A stretch of DNA of 64,000 bases from NCBI GenBank assembly GCA_900315605.1, contig OMZU01000005.1:27801-91800 (forward strand), written 5' to 3'. Made by a program: the position numbers and the translations under genes. Numbering within the stretch: the first letter of the stretch is position 1; the number at the start of each line of letters is the position of its first letter. Below the pieces are notes generated by a model. It made no database searches and had not been told where the DNA came from. It was given only the letters and a program-made list of their open reading frames with translations. Positions 56,531 to 63,992 of the stretch are shown here, one piece after another. This stretch comes from an uncultured Eubacteriales bacterium. Its GTDB lineage: Bacteria > Bacillota > Clostridia > Oscillospirales > Acutalibacteraceae.

Positions 56531-58966
56531 ATGAATCGAGAAAAACTGTTTAAAAATCTGGAAAAGCGTTATACATCAAAACGCGATATGATTTCGCGCA
56601 TACCCCTCGGCGTTAATCCCGACTCTCTGTGGCAGGAGCTGCTGAATCTTCGACGTTCCTCAAGCACAGTTCTGCCTCTGTACAGCTGTAACGGGAAACC
56701 GTACTGGTATGTGACAACAGAAAAAATGGTCGCGTCGAGCGAAAAAATCGTGGACGCACTGTTTGAAAATGAAACGGAACACGACCCATACGCCGAGCCG
56801 CTGCCGGTGATGACGCTGGAGGAAGTGTTCTTCACGGGCTACATAGAAGGAGCCCAGATTACCCTTCGGGCGGCGATGGATTTTCTGACAGGAGAACAGC
56901 CGCCGCGTGACATTGAGGAACAGCTGATCGTCAATAATCGAATGGCGGGCAGTTATGCTTCCGAAAATTTGTACAGACCGATTGACGCTGATTTCATGCG
57001 CGAGCTTATCGGCATTCTGACGGACGGCATGGACACCGGCGGTCAGGATTACCGTTTCACCGACGAGACGGATTATATCTCTGCTGACGGTGAACTGTTA
57101 CAGTTCCCTCCCCCACACGTTATCCCCGAGCGCGTCAACGCGCTGTGCGGTTTCCTCAATGAGCAAAACATACATCCTCTGATAAAAGCGGCGATAGCGC
57201 AGGCATATCTGATCGTCACCCGACCGTTCCCCGAAGGAAATGAACGGCTGGGGCGTATCCTTTCCTGTATGATCCTTTTGCGGTCGGGATACTCTTTTTT
57301 CAGCGACGTCAGCCTTTCCGCTCTGATTGCCCGTCGGAGTTATGCGTATTATGAGGCCGCCGCAAACATACTCCGCGAGGAGAACGAGGGCGACATGACC
57401 TACTTCGTAGAGTATTACCTTGAGCTGCTGTCACGCGCCGTTGACGAAAGGCGCCTGCGCATACAAAATGCCGAAAACGAGCTGCGACAGGCAGAGATAG
57501 AAATGGCACGAACGACCTTGTCACCTCCTTCTCATACGGGTCCTCCGGGGAACATGACAGCCGCTCGGGAAAAGGAGGTTATCGCTGAAGAAAATGAATT
57601 CCCCGATGGATTCCATACCGTTTCAGCCAACGAGCCGGAGCAGTCTTTTGATGGCGGCAATGGTTTTGAAATCAGTTTAGCCCGCATTAAGGACAGGTTA
57701 TATGAGATGATTGGCGGAAAAGGAGAAATCTCCAAAAAATGTTCTAAGGTACTGCTGAAGCTGTTTGATGAAGGCGTGTATTCTTTCAATTCTGAGGATT
57801 TTGTTCAAAGGTGCGGCGTATCCCGAAATTCGGCGAGCGTATTTATCGGGCATTTGCGCGAAAGGGGACTTATTGAATACGGAGATCAGTCTCCGGGAGA
57901 ATACAAGACTTATCGGGTAAAATCAGATCTTCCTCCGCTTTTACCCGGCGATTACGCCCCAAGTATACTAAACACTATCCGAGAGTTGCAGCACTCTGAA
58001 ACATCCGAAAACGACAGGCGTCTTGGAGATCTGTTATTATCCTGCCTGCCAAAAGGTCTGATTACAGCAGCAGACTATGAACAGTACAATGTCATCGAAA
58101 AGATGCCGTCAGAAATGTCTCTTCCTTTGCAGATGGGGTTGGTTACAAAGGTCACCCGGCACGTTTACAGAATAAACAGAAACGTGAGCAAGGAAACCAT
58201 TTTAATCACAGAGACAACAAAAAAGGTTCTGTCGATTGTTTACCGGAATTTCGGGCATGAGTGGTTTACGCGAAAAACCGTAATGCCGGTTTTGAACAAA
58301 TGCAAGTCAGCTGTCGACAAAGAGCTTCACAGGTTATCTCAGCTGCATATTTTTGAATGTCAGAACGAGTCACCGCATAAATATCGCCTGCTTGTTGACC
58401 CGGAAACGCACCCCACCTTCTTTGCCGAAAACACTGTTCCCTTAGCAGATACCGCGCCGGTCACGGAACAGAACGACGCAGACTATTCCGACGAGGTCTA
58501 TGAGCTTATCAATACACTTGCAGCATCCGAGTTTTCCACAAGAGACCGGCGTCTCGGAACGGTCATGCAGCAATGCATAGAGAAAGGTACACTTTTCAGG
58601 AGCGACTATGACGACTGGGGATACACGGAGAACATGTGGAGCATTGATACGGAACTCGCGGTACAGCTCGGTCTCATCAGCAAGGAGTCGCCTGACTGCT
58701 ATTCTCTGAATAAAGAGCTACGTCCCGAGCTTCGCCCGACGCAAAAGAAAACACTGACCGCAATCTACGAGGCTTTCGGTTACGAGGAGTTTTCTTCGGA
58801 TATGTTTATCGCCACACTGAATTATTCCGTCTCCTACACCTATGCTTCCCTGCACAAGCTGACGCTGCTGCGTTTATTGGATCAAAACATCGATGAAAAC
58901 GGCAACCGCTACCGACTCGTTGTCACTCCCGAGGATAATCCCGAGTGCTTTGAGCCCGCGGCATAA
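56531..58966 (+). CDS. Fic-like protein with substituted catalytic His and duplicated C-terminal half
   Basis: 811 residues. N-terminal Fic-fold: the inhibitory-helix pattern T102-G-Y-I-E106-G107 matches [S/T]xxxE[G/N]. The active-site loop reads RPFPEGNERLGR at 231-242, where canonical Fic has HPFxxGNGRxxR, so His231 is Arg and the second Gly is Glu. AMP transfer is therefore unlikely. After a linker rich in Glu/Pro come a winged helix (about 400-470: KVLLKLFDEGVYSFNSEDFV) and two tandem copies of a 150-residue unit: ENDRRLGDLLLSCLPKGLIT... and TRDRRLGTVMQQCIEKGTLF.... Probably a DNA-binding regulator. GAGGAGG upstream. Confidence 0.75.
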   Translation: MNREKLFKNLEKRYTSKRDMISRIPLGVNPDSLWQELLNLRRSSSTVLPLYSCNGKPYWYVTTEKMVASSEKIVDALFENETEHDPYAEPLPVMTLEEVFFTGYIEGAQITLRAAMDFLTGEQPPRDIEEQLIVNNRMAGSYASENLYRPIDADFMRELIGILTDGMDTGGQDYRFTDETDYISADGELLQFPPPHVIPERVNALCGFLNEQNIHPLIKAAIAQAYLIVTRPFPEGNERLGRILSCMILLRSGYSFFSDVSLSALIARRSYAYYEAAANILREENEGDMTYFVEYYLELLSRAVDERRLRIQNAENELRQAEIEMARTTLSPPSHTGPPGNMTAAREKEVIAEENEFPDGFHTVSANEPEQSFDGGNGFEISLARIKDRLYEMIGGKGEISKKCSKVLLKLFDEGVYSFNSEDFVQRCGVSRNSASVFIGHLRERGLIEYGDQSPGEYKTYRVKSDLPPLLPGDYAPSILNTIRELQHSETSENDRRLGDLLLSCLPKGLITAADYEQYNVIEKMPSEMSLPLQMGLVTKVTRHVYRINRNVSKETILITETTKKVLSIVYRNFGHEWFTRKTVMPVLNKCKSAVDKELHRLSQLHIFECQNESPHKYRLLVDPETHPTFFAENTVPLADTAPVTEQNDADYSDEVYELINTLAASEFSTRDRRLGTVMQQCIEKGTLFRSDYDDWGYTENMWSIDTELAVQLGLISKESPDCYSLNKELRPELRPTQKKTLTAIYEAFGYEEFSSDMFIATLNYSVSYTYASLHKLTLLRLLDQNIDENGNRYRLVVTPEDNPECFEPAA

Positions 58967-58992
58967 AACACCTATCCCCATCAAAAAAACAT

Positions 58993-59039
58993 GGCAAGGC
59001 TGCAATCACTCAGCTCGAATTGCAGTCTTGCCGTTTTTT
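58993..59039 (+). terminator. Strong terminator of the recombinase-Fic operon
   Basis: GGCAAGGCTGCAAT (58993-59006) pairs with ATTGCAGTCTTGCC (59019-59032) with one wobble, followed by six T. Confidence 0.9.
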
Positions 59040-59188
59040 CTTTTCAAAACGCCCCACGTTTGCCCTGTGTCGCGTTATAATTTTTCTTGGATAAATTCTC
59101 AATTCAGCACTGAAAACGCGCTGTGGGGCAACACGTCGCGGCAGTGAGGCAGTAAAGCAAAAAGCGAAAACTATCCGCTAAGTATTTC

Positions 59189-59217
59189 TTTACAAAGAAC
59201 CCGGAGTCGGGTATAAT
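59189..59217 (+). promoter_or_regulatory. Promoter of the HTH-nuclease-like gene
   Basis: TTTACA (59189-59194), 17 bases, TATAAT (59212-59217). The gap from 59040 to 59188 shows nothing else. Confidence 0.8.
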
Positions 59218-59251
59218 AGTGGCAGAAAGACTAAATGAAAGCCGTTGAAAA

Positions 59252-60046
59252 ATGATTCGAGAACAAACAGAACGAAAAATATGTGCGGCGATCTGTCAAA
59301 GCAACGGACTGAAAGCCAAGGATATCGCCCGGCAGTTGAACCTCGACAGGAGCACGGTGAACCGCGTCCTGTATGCGTCGCCGCTTCTGAAGGATTTGTG
59401 CTATCAGGATGACGATTACCGGTGGCACGGCATTATCCGGCAGTCCGTTCCGCATGACGGCTTATATGAGTTTTCAGGGTATTACGCAATGGTTTCGGAT
59501 TTTGTGAAGCTGACCGAAGACGAGTGGATGGACGAGCTGATTAAGGGCTGTCAACGAATCGGACGTAATCTCAACGATACGCGCGGTCTGCTTCACTCTT
59601 TCCGCGATTGCAGGGAACAAATAATCAATCTCTTCGCCGACTTGCAAGATATGCTTGGCAACGCCTGTCTGGATTGGGAGATCGCTTTTGAGTTCAGGCT
59701 GAAACGAGGTCGATATGTTCGCATTTACGCGGACGTTCTTGTGATTACGGAAAACAAGGTTTTCTCTTTGGAATTCAAAATGAAAGACAAAATTGATTCT
59801 GAGGAAGTTTCCCAAGCAGCGAAGTATGTTCCGTATCTTGAAATCGTATTCGGCACTGACTATGAGATAATTCCCGCTTTGGTGCTTACCGCAGCAAAGG
59901 ACTATTTTGATTTCGCAGCAATCGGCAGAAGTGATTCAATCCTCCCCGTTTGCTCGGGTGATATGCTGTTCAATGTGTTTGACGAGTATCTGGGATTTTT
60001 GTCGGATGAATCAAATACCAATAATGCTTTTCGAGCAAAAGAATAG
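59252..60046 (+). CDS. HTH protein with PD-(D/E)XK nuclease-like domain
   Basis: 264 residues. Residues 5-50 are a helix-turn-helix (SNGLKAKDIARQLNLDRSTV). The C-terminal half contains RYVRIYADVLVITENKVFSL leading to LEFKMKD, giving Asp161, Glu174 and Lys176 in the D...ExK order of PD-(D/E)XK nucleases, with Gln188 in the following helix. Related N-terminal domains occur in DUF2075-type proteins. It may cut DNA or be a nuclease-fold regulator. It has its own promoter directly after the recombinase-Fic operon. The ribosome site is weak. Confidence 0.65.
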   Translation: MIREQTERKICAAICQSNGLKAKDIARQLNLDRSTVNRVLYASPLLKDLCYQDDDYRWHGIIRQSVPHDGLYEFSGYYAMVSDFVKLTEDEWMDELIKGCQRIGRNLNDTRGLLHSFRDCREQIINLFADLQDMLGNACLDWEIAFEFRLKRGRYVRIYADVLVITENKVFSLEFKMKDKIDSEEVSQAAKYVPYLEIVFGTDYEIIPALVLTAAKDYFDFAAIGRSDSILPVCSGDMLFNVFDEYLGFLSDESNTNNAFRAKE

Positions 60047-60051
60047 TGAAT

Positions 60052-60174
60052 ATGGGAGTTAAGGACAAAGATGGCAAGATCTGCTATGTCATTGGCGTTA
60101 CAAAAGCTATATGCAAAAAGATCGACAAATCCTTCGGCGACACCGTTGCCATCACGATTTGCGAAAGAGTTTAG
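60052..60174 (+). pseudogene. DUF1905-like fragment
   Basis: 40 residues from ATG 60052: GVKDKDGKICYVIGVTKAIC then KKIDKSFGDTVAITICERV. This is the C-terminal part of a DUF1905 beta-barrel domain; the N-terminal strands are missing, so it is probably a remnant, though a ribosome-like site precedes it. Confidence 0.5.
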
Positions 60175-60183
60175 GAGGAAAAT

Positions 60184-60627
60184 ATGGATCAGATTACAAA
60201 AGCGATAGAACTGTTCGGGCAGGGATATATGTGCTCGCAGGCGGTATTCGCCGCGTTCTCGGAACAGTTCGGGATTACCGAACAACAGGCTTTGAAAATC
60301 GGCGGCTGCTTCGGCGGCGGGATGAACAAGGGTGAAGTCTGCGGAGCCTGCACGGGTGCTTTGATGGTACTCGGAATGAAATACGGTCAGGTCGATTTGA
60401 ATGACCAAAAAAGCCGTGCACAGGAGCACGCAAAGGCGGAAGAGTTTCTCGAAGAATTCAAAAAATGCAAGGGTTCCTATATCTGCCGTGATATTCTCGG
60501 CTGCGATATTTCTACCGAAGAAGGACGAGCGTATGCCCTCGACAACGGGCTGTTCGGTAAGCTCTGTCCCGAAATGGTTAAAACCGCCGCTGAAATTGTT
60601 TCGGAAATGCTTGCGGAAAACGAGTGA
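60184..60627 (+). CDS. C_GCAxxG_C_C family probable redox protein
   Basis: 147 residues. Conserved CSQAVFAAFSEQFG, then GGCFGGGMNKGEVCGACTGA, then CRDILGCDIST and LFGKLCPEMV, the family-defining cysteines. Members are thought to bind a metal or act as redox proteins, with no settled function. AGGAGG upstream. It forms an operon with DUF5714 and flavodoxin genes, a common association in anaerobes. Confidence 0.9.
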   Translation: MDQITKAIELFGQGYMCSQAVFAAFSEQFGITEQQALKIGGCFGGGMNKGEVCGACTGALMVLGMKYGQVDLNDQKSRAQEHAKAEEFLEEFKKCKGSYICRDILGCDISTEEGRAYALDNGLFGKLCPEMVKTAAEIVSEMLAENE

Positions 60628-60632
60628 GATAA

Positions 60633-61193
60633 ATGAGATTAGAAGACAAAGGAAAACAGATTATTAAGGACATCAAAGCAGAAACCGACACAAGTCCCAT
60701 CAGAATTTTTAAGAATATGGCGCACAAGGACTATATCGCGATTCACGGACCCGAGCACCATGTGCTTGACGGCGCGAGTCTGCTTGTCGCCTGCAAAAAC
60801 GCGGGAATGGAAATCAATCTTGATGAAAGCCTGAATAAGCTTTTGAGTGAAGGACTGAGGATGCCCGGCGCGATGTGCGGCTTGTGGGGCGTATGCGGCG
60901 CAATCACATCAATCGGCGCATCTCTCGCAATTATCGACAGTACAGGGCCTCTCTCTGATGACGGAAGCTGGGGAGAGCATATGTCCTTTACCGCCGACGC
61001 TGTAAAAGAACTTTCTGAAATCAACGGTCCCCGCTGCTGTAAAAGAGACGCAATGCTCGCCTTCAAGCACGCCGTTGAATATGTGAACCACCATTATGGT
61101 GTTACGCTTGAATACGAAGAACAGGAATGCGAGTTTTCACATTTAAACCAGCAGTGTATAGGACAGCGATGTCCGTTCTATAAAAAGGGATAG
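60633..61193 (+). CDS. DUF5714 protein
   Basis: 186 residues, Cys/His-rich. Signature GPEHHVLDGASLLVACKNAG, then GAMCGLWGVCGAITSIGASL, and RCCKRDAMLAF with a C-terminal CIGQRCPFYKK. Metal or cluster binding is probable from the conserved Cys/His, function unknown. It starts 5 bases after the previous stop. The usual neighbours are C_GCAxxG_C_C, flavodoxin and EFR1, as here. Confidence 0.85.
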   Translation: MRLEDKGKQIIKDIKAETDTSPIRIFKNMAHKDYIAIHGPEHHVLDGASLLVACKNAGMEINLDESLNKLLSEGLRMPGAMCGLWGVCGAITSIGASLAIIDSTGPLSDDGSWGEHMSFTADAVKELSEINGPRCCKRDAMLAFKHAVEYVNHHYGVTLEYEEQECEFSHLNQQCIGQRCPFYKKG

Positions 61194-61207
61194 AAAAGGA
61201 GTTTTAA

Positions 61208-61732
61208 ATGAAAGGCGTCATACTATATACATCAAAGTACGGAGCAACAAAGCGTTACGCCGACTGGCTTGCTGAGGAAACCGGCTTCGACTGCATAGAA
61301 ACAAAAAATGCGAAAGTTAAGGACGTTATGCAATACGACACGATTATTCTCGGCGGTGGTATATATGCCTCCGGAATTGCGGGCTTGTCGTTTTTGAAAA
61401 AGAATATCGGTCAGCTTGGCGGAAAGAAAATAATAATATTCTGCAATGGAGCTTCACCATATGAGGAAGATGCGTTCCGACAGATAGTTGAGCATAATTT
61501 AAAAGATGCCCTATCGGATTTGCCGTGCTATTACTGCCGCGGCGCATGGGATATGGATTCAATGAGCTTCAAGGACAAAACGCTCTGCAAAATGCTTCAA
61601 AAAGCAGTCGCGAAAAAGGATCCGAAGGATTATGAGGTGTGGGAAAAAGCGTTGATGGTCGCAGGAAGCGAAAAGTGCGACTGGACGGATAAGGCATATA
61701 TCGAACCCATTCTGGAAGAAATAAAGAAGTGA
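61208..61732 (+). CDS. Flavodoxin-domain protein (HemG/MioC-like)
   Basis: 174 residues. FMN-binding loop YTSKYGATKRYADWLAEETG near residue 7-26 and GGGIYASGIAGLSFLKKN in the second loop, typical of flavodoxin-like oxidoreductases of the menaquinone-dependent type. It carries electrons for the redox proteins around it. AAAGGAG upstream. Confidence 0.9.
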   Translation: MKGVILYTSKYGATKRYADWLAEETGFDCIETKNAKVKDVMQYDTIILGGGIYASGIAGLSFLKKNIGQLGGKKIIIFCNGASPYEEDAFRQIVEHNLKDALSDLPCYYCRGAWDMDSMSFKDKTLCKMLQKAVAKKDPKDYEVWEKALMVAGSEKCDWTDKAYIEPILEEIKK

Positions 61733-61759
61733 ATTATATGACGTGTCAAAAATTATCAT

Positions 61760-61897
61760 GACGAATCGCTCAATAGATTTCAGACCGTCTTTCCTGCCTG
61801 CGGAAGCAGCAACAGCGCTATTGAACTGACACTGCCGGAGCTTGAAAAACACTCGCAGTATGTGGCTTGGGTAGATATCAGCAAGAACCAATTATGA
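61760..61897 (+). pseudogene. Duplicated 3' fragment of the YbaK-like gene
   Basis: 45 residues in frame (DESLNRFQTVFPACGSSNSA ... WVDISKNQL) with a TGA at 61895-61897 match the C-terminus of the intact copy ending at 63436 (WVDVGKSQL). The upstream part is missing. Left by a duplication with deletion. Confidence 0.85.
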
Positions 61898-61965
61898 TTG
61901 GTTAAAAATTTCTCCTAAAATTCTCCGCTAAAAAAAGCGAAGGTTTATGTTGTAAACTTCACACA

Positions 61966-62093
61966 GCGAACGTCTGACAAGACGTTATATGTGTAAAATG
62001 AAAATGGCACCCCTCAAAATGAAAATGGGGTACCCGAAAATGAAAATGAGGGGTGTTTTTGCTGTCGTTCATCGACCGCGATAATGATTGTAT
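61966..62093 (+). repeat. Repeat element copy 1 with short tandem units and terminator
   Basis: Begins GCGAACGTCTGACAAGAC, holds degenerate copies of a 21-base unit (AAATGAAAATGGCACCCCTC), a CACCCCTC/GAGGGGTG hairpin with T run, and ends TCATCGACCGCGATAATGAT. A second copy is at 63623-63771. The GGCACCCC-type units recall IS21-like terminal repeats. Confidence 0.7.
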
Positions 62094-62157
62094 GATTCTA
62101 TTATACAATACAGTCAAGCATGTTACAAGTGTAACATATTAGAAAAACGAGGTTTTT

Positions 62158-63000
62158 ATGAAAAAGGTTATCTATTGCTTCAGCGGTACGGGCAACAGCC
62201 TGAGAGCGGCAAGAATCATAGCAAAAGAAATTGGCGGAGCGAGAATAGTTTTCGTTAAAAAGGACACGGAAAGCAATCTCGCCGCCGACGCGGAGTGGAT
62301 CGGCTTCATCTGTCCCGTGTACGAATGGGATATTCCCGAAACCATGAAGGACTTCGCCGAAAGGCTCAATGTCAATCCGAATGCGTATATTTTTATGATT
62401 GCGACCTATGTCGCGATTCACGGAAAATGCTTTGAAACGATGGATAATATTCTTCGTGAAAAGGGCGCGAGGCTTGACTACGGCAAGCCGCTCAGATGCG
62501 TGGCAAGCCAGTGCGTCGCTTACGAGCCGTTTCCGTTCCCGAAGCTGATGGTTCCTCATTCCGACCGACGCGCAAAAAGGTTCGGAAAGCTGATTGCCGC
62601 ACGCAAAACCAACAACTATCCGAAAATGTCAGCAATCACCAGAAAGCGATACGATAAGGCGATGATACCGTTTTTGAATGTTCAGCACGAATACGACAAG
62701 GGCTTCTACACCTCGGAAAACTGCGTCGGCTGCGGCTTGTGCGAAAAGCTCTGCCCGTGCAAAAATATTACAATGGACGGCGGACATCCGGTTTGGAACC
62801 ACAGCTGTATCGGCTGCAACGCTTGTGTGGTTTACTGTCCCAAAAAGGCGATCCTATATAAAACACCCGAAGCGTATGAAAAGCTCGATAACTTTATCAC
62901 TCGCCGTATGGGACTGCCTGACAAAAGAACGAGATACCACAATCCGCACATTTCGGCAATGGATATCATATCCGACGGAGAGGAAAATCCAAATCCGTGA
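62158..63000 (+). CDS. EFR1-family ferredoxin-flavodoxin protein
   Basis: 280 residues. Flavodoxin part with CFSGTGNSLRAARIIAKEIG at the N-terminus and GFICPVYEWDIPETMKDFAE. Ferredoxin part near residue 190-240: CVGCGLCEKLCPCKN and CIGCNACVVYCPKKA give two [4Fe-4S] clusters. EFR1 proteins are electron carriers common in Clostridia. ATG 62158 has a weak GAGG upstream. Its 3' end overlaps the YbaK-like frame. Confidence 0.92.
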   Translation: MKKVIYCFSGTGNSLRAARIIAKEIGGARIVFVKKDTESNLAADAEWIGFICPVYEWDIPETMKDFAERLNVNPNAYIFMIATYVAIHGKCFETMDNILREKGARLDYGKPLRCVASQCVAYEPFPFPKLMVPHSDRRAKRFGKLIAARKTNNYPKMSAITRKRYDKAMIPFLNVQHEYDKGFYTSENCVGCGLCEKLCPCKNITMDGGHPVWNHSCIGCNACVVYCPKKAILYKTPEAYEKLDNFITRRMGLPDKRTRYHNPHISAMDIISDGEENPNP

Positions 63001-63436
63001 ATATGGTATTGAAGACAGGATTCAGGAATTTGAGGTATCAAGCGCAACGGTAGAGCTCGCCTCAAAAGCACTTAACTGTGAGCCTTGCAGAATCGCTAAA
63101 ACGTTGTCGTTTATGGTGAACGGCGCCCCGATTCTTATCGTCACTGCCGGGGACGACAAAATCGACAACGGAAAATATAATGCGCAGTTTGGAGCAAAAG
63201 CAAAAATGCTCAAGGCTGATGAGGTGACGCAATTGATCGGTTACTCAGTCGGCGGTGTTTGTCCTTTTGCGGTCAATGACGGTGTCAAAGTTTATCTGGA
63301 GGAATCGCTCAAAAGATTTCAGACCGTCTTTCCTGCCTGCGGAAGCAGCAAAAGCGCTATCGAGCTGACACTGCCGGAGCTTGAAAAATACTCCCAGTAT
63401 GCAGCTTGGGTAGATGTCGGCAAGAGCCAATTATGA
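62987..63436 (+). CDS. YbaK/EbsC-like aminoacyl-tRNA deacylase, 5' end eroded
   Basis: About 149 residues; conserved core EDRIQEFEVSSATVELASKA, CRIAKTLSFMVNGAPILIVT, GDDKIDNGKYNAQFGAKAKM and VGGVCPFAVNDGVKVYLEES. The family removes misattached amino acids from tRNA. There is no ATG/GTG/TTG in frame near the expected start: the N-terminal REYGIEDRIQEF seems to have lost a few residues and runs back into the EFR1 gene in another frame. Either a non-ATG start at 62987-62993 is used after GGAGAGG, or the gene was truncated by fusion and is not translated. Confidence 0.7.
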   Translation: MQIREYGIEDRIQEFEVSSATVELASKALNCEPCRIAKTLSFMVNGAPILIVTAGDDKIDNGKYNAQFGAKAKMLKADEVTQLIGYSVGGVCPFAVNDGVKVYLEESLKRFQTVFPACGSSKSAIELTLPELEKYSQYAAWVDVGKSQL

Positions 63437-63470
63437 TCCGTGATTGGCTGAATCAGAAATAAAAATATTT

Positions 63471-63510
63471 ACAGCCGCCAAGCAGGAGTTCATTTCCGCT
63501 TGGCGGCTGT
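63471..63510 (+). terminator. Perfect 13-bp hairpin after the YbaK-like gene
   Basis: ACAGCCGCCAAGC (63471-63483) and GCTTGGCGGCTGT (63498-63510) pair perfectly. There is no T run after it on this strand but A/T-rich sequence before it, so it may serve the other strand. Confidence 0.55.
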
Positions 63511-63511
63511 G

Positions 63512-63634
63512 CTTAACATTGAAGACGAAACAGCTCTTGATAAAGCAGAATCAATTATGGCAAATACCAAAATGGCGCTGCTATACAATAGCGGCTTCTC
63601 CGATGTAATACATTATTCAGGAGCGAACGCCTGA
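63512..63634 (+). pseudogene. 3' remnant of an unidentified small gene
   Basis: An open stretch reads LNIEDETALDKAESIMANTK then MALLYNSGFSDVIHYSGANA and stops at TGA 63632-63634. There is no start or ribosome site; the first part seems lost. The end runs into repeat element copy 2. Confidence 0.35.
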
Positions 63635-63771
63635 CAAGACATTATATGTGTGAAATGAAAATGGCACCTCTCAAAATGAAAATGGCACCCCTCAAAATGA
63701 AAATGGCACCCCTCAAAATGAAAATGAGGGGTGTTTTTTCTGTCGTTCATCGACCGCGATAATAATTGTAT
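63623..63771 (+). repeat. Repeat element copy 2 with 21-base tandem units
   Basis: Same start (GCGAACGCCTGACAAGAC) and end as copy 1, with about three regular 21-base units (AAATGAAAATGGCACCCCTC plus one base) and the GAGGGGTGTTTTTT terminator. It is longer than copy 1 by roughly one unit. Confidence 0.75.
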
Positions 63772-63797
63772 CAAAGGTGGAGTGAAAAGCCAGAAAC

Positions 63798-63817
63798 GCC
63801 GGAACTGACGTTCCGGC
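63798..63817. repeat. Perfect 8-bp inverted repeat
   Basis: GCCGGAAC-TGAC-GTTCCGGC, a compact hairpin in non-coding DNA. The surrounding 63772-63961 shows no gene. Confidence 0.5.
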
Positions 63818-63961
63818 TCAATGAATAGAGAATAGAGAAGAACGAATCGTTTATAACAGATAATCCTTTGAGGCGTTTCTGTATTATTCGTTATTCACTA
63901 GTGTTAATTGTTTTAGCGAAGCACATCTAACTTAATAGCCCAATCCCTTTGAAGTAGATTT

Positions 63962-63992
63962 GAGGTTGACGTTTACCGTCAGCCTCTTTTTC
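63962..63992 (+). terminator. Rho-independent terminator at the window end
   Basis: GAGGTTGACG (63962-63971) pairs with CGTCAGCCTC (63977-63986) with one wobble, followed by TTTTTCTT. Confidence 0.8.

Noticed and set aside
62678-62986. Upstream in-frame extension of the YbaK-like gene from ATG 62678
   Set aside because: This part is the out-of-phase shadow of the EFR1 ferredoxin domain with biased composition, not a real N-terminus.
63650-63735. CRISPR array in the tandem repeats near the window end
   Set aside because: The 21-base units follow each other without unique spacers and no cas gene is near; they are plain tandem repeats in a small element.
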